This document shows, piece by piece, positions 59,891-64,000 of a stretch of DNA of 64,000 nt (positions within the stretch are counted from its first letter, which is position 1; each line of letters begins with the position of its first letter). The notes under the pieces were generated by a model. It saw only the letters and a list, made by a program, of their open reading frames with translations, did no database searches and was not told where the DNA came from. Source of the DNA: Nicotiana tabacum (lineage: Eukaryota; Streptophyta; Magnoliopsida; Solanales; Solanaceae). Where the stretch lies: contig NC_134093.1 in NCBI RefSeq assembly GCF_000715075.1, forward strand, positions 98,254,826 to 98,318,825, written 5' to 3'. Position numbers and translations under genes: made by a program.

Positions 59891-62800
59891 GGGGTGGCCA
59901 GGCCCATTTCTATGCTCTTCCTGCCAGACCAGATTCCATTGCTTCGGATTCTTTTATTACAGGTATTGTCTCAGTTTGCCATAGAGCTGCCTCTGTATTA
60001 TTTGACTCTGGTTTCACTTATTCATATGTGTCCTCATATTTAGCTCATTATCTGGTTATGCCCCGTGAGTCTCTAGGTTCATCTGTTCATGTATCCACTC
60101 CAGTGGGCGATACTATCATTGTGGACCATGTATATCGGTCATATGTGGTGACTATTGGGAGTCTGAAGACTAGAGTGGATCTCTTGTTACTTAGTATGGT
60201 CGATTTTGATGTGATTTTAGGTATTGATTGGTTGTCTCCATGTCATGCTGTTATAGATTGTCACGCTAAGACCGTGACGTTAGCGATGTCGGGGTTGCCA
60301 AGGGTTGAGTGGAGCGGCTCCATAGACTATGTTCCCAGTAAAGTGATTTCATACTTGAAAGCTCAGCGGATGGTTGAGAAGGGTTGTCTATCTTATCTAG
60401 CCTTTGTGAGGGATGTTAGTGCAGAGACCCCTGCTATTAATTATGTTCCGGTGGTGCAAGTTTTCCCGGACGTGTTTCCTGCAGACCTGTCGGGCATGCC
60501 GCCCGACAGAGATATGATTTCGGTATTGATTTGATGCCGGGCACTCAGCCCATTTCTATTCCACCGTACCGTATGGCACCAGCTGAGTTGAAGGAGTTGA
60601 AGGAGCAGCTTCAGGAACTTCTTGATAAGGGGTTTATTCAGCCTAATGTGTCACCTTGGGGGTGCACCGGTTCTATTTGTGAAGAAGAAGGATGGTACTA
60701 TGAGAATGTGCATTGATTACAAACAGTTTAACAAGGTCACAATCAATAACAAGTATCCTTTGCCGCGTATTGATGATTTGTTTGACCAGATTCAGGAAGC
60801 GATGGTGTTCTCCAAGATTGATTTGAGATCAGAGTATCACCGGCTGAAGATTTGGGACTCAGATATTCTTAAGACAACTTTCAGGATCCGATATGGACAT
60901 TATGAGTTCCTTGTGATGCCTTTTGGGCTGACCAATGCCCCAGCAACGTTCATGCATCTGATAAACAATGTGTTTTAGCCTTATGTTGAATCTTTCGTTA
61001 TTGTATTCATTGATGACATCCCGGTGTACTCTTATAGCCAGGAGGAGCATACCCAACATCTGAGGATTGTGTTACAGTGGTTGAGGGAGGAGAAACTTTA
61101 TGAAAAGTTCTCCAAGTGTGAGTTTTGGCTCAGTTCAGTGGCATTCTTGGGGCACGTGGTGTCCAGTGAGGGTATTCAGGTAGATCCGAAGAAGATAGAG
61201 GCGGTTCAGAGTTGGCCTAGACCGTCCTCAGCTACAGAGATTCGAAGCTTTCTCGGGTTGGTTGGTTATTACCGTCGGTTTGTTTAGGGTTTCTCATCCA
61301 TTGCATAGCCCTTGACTAAATTGTCCCAAAAGGGTGCTCTTTTCAAGTGGTCAGAGGAGTGCGAGGAGAGATTTTAGAAGCTCAAGACTGCTTTGACCAC
61401 AACTTCTGTTCTAGTTCTACCATCAGCTTCTGGTTCTTACATAGTGTATTGTGATGCCTCGCGGATCAACATTGGGTGTGTTTTGATGCAGGAGGGTATA
61501 GTGATTGCTTATGCTTCGCACCAGTTGAAGCCCCATGAGAAGAACTACCCTGTCTACGACCTTGAGTTAGCAGCTATTGTTCACTCCTTGATGATTTGGT
61601 GCTACTATTTGTACGGGGTCCATTATGAGATTTACACTAATCATCAGAGTTTGCAGCATCTGTTCAAATAGAAAGATCTTAACTTGCGTCAGCGGAGGTG
61701 GTTGGAGCTTCTTAAGGACTACGATATCACCATTTTGTACCATCCTTGGAAGGCCAATGTAGTGGCCGATGCCTTGAGTTGCCGAGCGAAGAGTTTGGGG
61801 AGCTTAGCATATCTTCCAGCAGCATAGAGGCCATTGGCATTGGATGTTCAGGCCTTAGCCAGCCAGTTTGTAAGATTGGATATTTCTGAGTCGAGTCGAG
61901 TATTGGCTTGTGTGGTCTCTCGGTCTTCTCTTTATGATCGTATCAGGGAGCGTTAGTATGATGACCCCCATCTGCTTGTCCTTAAGGACACGGTCCAGCA
62001 CGGTGATGCTAAGAATGTCACTATTGGGGATGATGGTGCATTGAGGATGCAAGGCAGGCTATGTGTGCCCAATGTAGATGGGTTGCGTGAGCTGATTCTC
62101 TAGGAGGCTCACAGTTTACGATATTCTATTCATCCGGGTGCCACGAAGATGTATCAGGACTTGAGGCAGTATTACTGGTAGATGAGGATAAAGAAGGACA
62201 TAGTAGAGTATGTAGCTCGGTGCATAAATTATAAGCAGGTGAAGTATGAGCATCAACGACCAGGTGGGTTGCTTCAGAAGTTTGATATCTCGGAGTGAAA
62301 ATGGGACCGGATTACTATGGATTTTGTTTTTGGGCTTCCACGGACTCAGCGAAAGTTTGATGCAGTCTGGGTGATTGTGGACCGGCTGACTAAGTCAGCT
62401 CATTTCATTCATGTGATGACCATCTATTCTTCCGAGCAGCTAGCTCGAGTGTAGATCCGCGAGATAGTTAGGCTTCAAGGCGTACCAGTATCTATCATTT
62501 CTGACCGAGGTACGTAGTTTACATCACGGTTATGGAAGGCCGTAGCATGAGTTGGGTACTCGAGTGGAGTTGAGCACAATATTTCACCCTCAGTCGGACG
62601 GACAATCCGAGCGCACTATTCAAATATTAGAGGATATGCTCCGTGCTTGTGTGATGGAGTTTGGGGGTTCGTTGGATCAGTTCTTGCCTCTAGTGGAGTT
62701 TGCTTACAATAACAGTTACCAGTCGAGCATCCAGATGGCACCGTATGAGGCTCTATATGGTAGGCGGTGTAGGTCTCCAGTGGGTTGGCTCGAGCCGGGC

Positions 62801-63401
62801 GAGGCTAGATTATTGGGTACAGACTTGGTTCAGGATGCTCTGGAGAAGGTTAGGGTGATTCAAGATAGACTACGCATAGCCCAGTCCACACAGAAGAGTT
62901 ATGCAGATCGAAAGGTTCGCGATATTGCATTCATGGTTGGAGAGCGGGTCTTGCTCCAGGTGTCACCCATGAAAGGTGTTATGAGGTTCGGAAATAAGGG
63001 CAAGTTGAGCTCGAGGTTTATCGGTCCATTTGAGGTATTGCGACGTGTTGGGGAAGTTGCTTACGAGCTTGACTTGCCTCCCAGTCTAAGCAGGAGTTCA
63101 TCCAATATTCCATGTTTATATGCTCTAAAAGTATCACGGCGATCCATCTCACGTATTGGATTTCAGCTCAGTCCAGTTGGACAAGGATTTATCTTATGTT
63201 GAGGAGCCAATGACGATCTTAGATAGGCAGGTTCAAAAGCTGAGGTCGAGGAATATTACTTCTGTGAAGGTTCAGTGTAGGGGTCAGCCGGTCGAGGATG
63301 CGACTTGGGAGATCGAGCATAATATGCGCAACCGTTATCCTCATCTTTTCACCACTTCAAGCATGTCTCTATGCTCGTTCGAGGACGAACAATTATTTTA
63401 A
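59891..63401 (+). pseudogene. Pol of gypsy copy C: PR-RT-RNaseH-IN-chromodomain (broken)
   Basis: Protease has FDSGFTYSYVSS (near 60001), i.e. a regular DSG where copies A and B have DPG. RT runs from about 60550 to 61150 with FIDDIPVYS near 61006 (Leu to Pro). RNase H is at about 61430-61800. Its third catalytic motif reads YTNHQSL instead of YTDHRSL, so an active-site Asp is lost. Integrase is at about 62095-62640 (SDRGT, DGQSERT) and the chromodomain about 63215-63345 (VKVQCRGQP, EDATWE; the usual Trp of KVQW is Cys). The frame ends EDEQLF with TAA at 63399-63401, before the purine tract. Many TAG stops and frameshifts are present. Confidence 0.88.
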
Positions 63402-63412
63402 GAGGGGGAAGA

Positions 63413-64000
63413 TGTAACGACCCGGCCGCTCATTTTAAGTGTATTAGCCCCGATCCCCTATTTACTTTTTTTCCATATCTTTTTCTTCTTATGTGACTTG
63501 TTGGGAGGTCTGGTTTTTGATTTCGGAGTGATTTGGGACACTTAATCCCTAAAATAAAAGCTTAGGTCTTAGGATTTTGACCGTAGTTGGAATTATATGA
63601 GACGACTCCGGAATGGAGTTCTATCGGTTCCGTTAGCTCTGTTGGGTGATTTTGGACCTAGGAGCATGGCCGGACTGTGAATTTGAGGTCTGTAGCTAAT
63701 TTAACCTTAAAATGGAGAAAGTTAAATTTTTGGGAAGTTTGACCGAGGGGTTGACTTTTTGAAATCGGGGTCGGATTCAGATTTCGGAAGTTAGAGTAGG
63801 TTTGTAATGTTGAATATAACTTGTGTGCAAATTTTGAGGTCAATCGGACGTGGTTTGGTAGGTTTCGGTTTTGTTTATGGAATTTGAGAGTTTAGAAGTT
63901 CATTAGGCTTGAATCCGGGTGTAATTCGTGTTTTTATTGTTGTTAGATGTGTTTTGAGGGCTCAACTATGTTCGTGTGGTGTTTTATGACTTGTTGGTAT
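63413..64000 (+). repeat. Gypsy family 3 right LTR, partial
   Basis: It starts TGTAACGACCCGGCC after the tract AAGAGGGGGAAGA and follows the left LTR from 55453 with scattered differences for 588 bases until the window ends. Confidence 0.88.

Larger units (their letters stand above)
55453..64000 (+). mobile_element. Ty3/gypsy chromovirus copy C (family 3), truncated by window end
   Basis: Left LTR 55453-58365, interior 58366-63412, right LTR from 63413 to past the window end. The left flanking 5-mer is TCATC (55448-55452); its partner lies outside. Protein motifs are close to copies A and B, but the LTR is a different family except for shared boxes. Confidence 0.88.

Overview
This is a plant nuclear DNA window, very probably from a Solanaceae species; Nicotiana is my best guess, inferred from the repeat families and not proven. 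It holds one clearly intact protein gene and one tRNA gene. Most of the rest is transposable elements, several nested in one another.

Layout. 1-910 is AT-rich flank with no recognised gene. About 911-23783 is a broken Ty1/copia retrotransposon on the minus strand: 3' LTR near 911-1397, pol 3' part 1398-3181, gag 21792-22652, 5' LTR near 22955-23783. Its centre is replaced by 3182-21791, a tandem Ty3/gypsy chromovirus array (LTR-internal-LTR-internal-LTR) on the plus strand. The array has no matching target-site duplication, and the copia protease, integrase and first part of the RT are missing. This fits two separate gypsy insertions that recombined through their LTRs and deleted the copia segment between them.

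23784-28900 is host intergenic DNA with microsatellites, a TS-type SINE-like copy, a large hairpin around a (TA)n tract, a tRNA-Glu(CTC) gene, an 894-bp hAT-type element with a perfect 8-bp TSD, and two tRNA-derived SINE-like copies.

28962-38073 (minus) is the real gene: 12 exons encoding a 486-residue, signal-peptide-bearing serine carboxypeptidase of family S28 (EDA2-like), with catalytic Ser175, Asp407 and His433 all present. One intron needs a GC donor. Two SINE-like copies sit in introns.

38340-41285 is a cluster of DNA transposons: a hAT-like AT-rich element, a MULE-like element with about 300-bp inverted repeats, a smaller inverted-repeat element, and a 770-bp hAT-type element with a perfect 8-bp TSD. 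41296-51432 is a complete 10.1-kb gypsy-type element with TSD ATGAT and a non-coding interior, so it looks non-autonomous. 51990-54015 and 55057-55452 (inverted) are LTR fragments of another family. The second is interrupted at 55453 by a third chromovirus (55453 to beyond the window end) with a decayed gag-pol.

The most interesting non-genic signal is a shared LTR plan. Three gypsy families with different tandem repeats carry the same hairpin/palindrome box about 2.13-2.18 kb from the LTR start. They also carry conserved GTAAGT donor-like sites near 1.1 and 1.5 kb. In the two tandem copies a strong acceptor-like CAG touches the gag ATG, which suggests a spliced leader.
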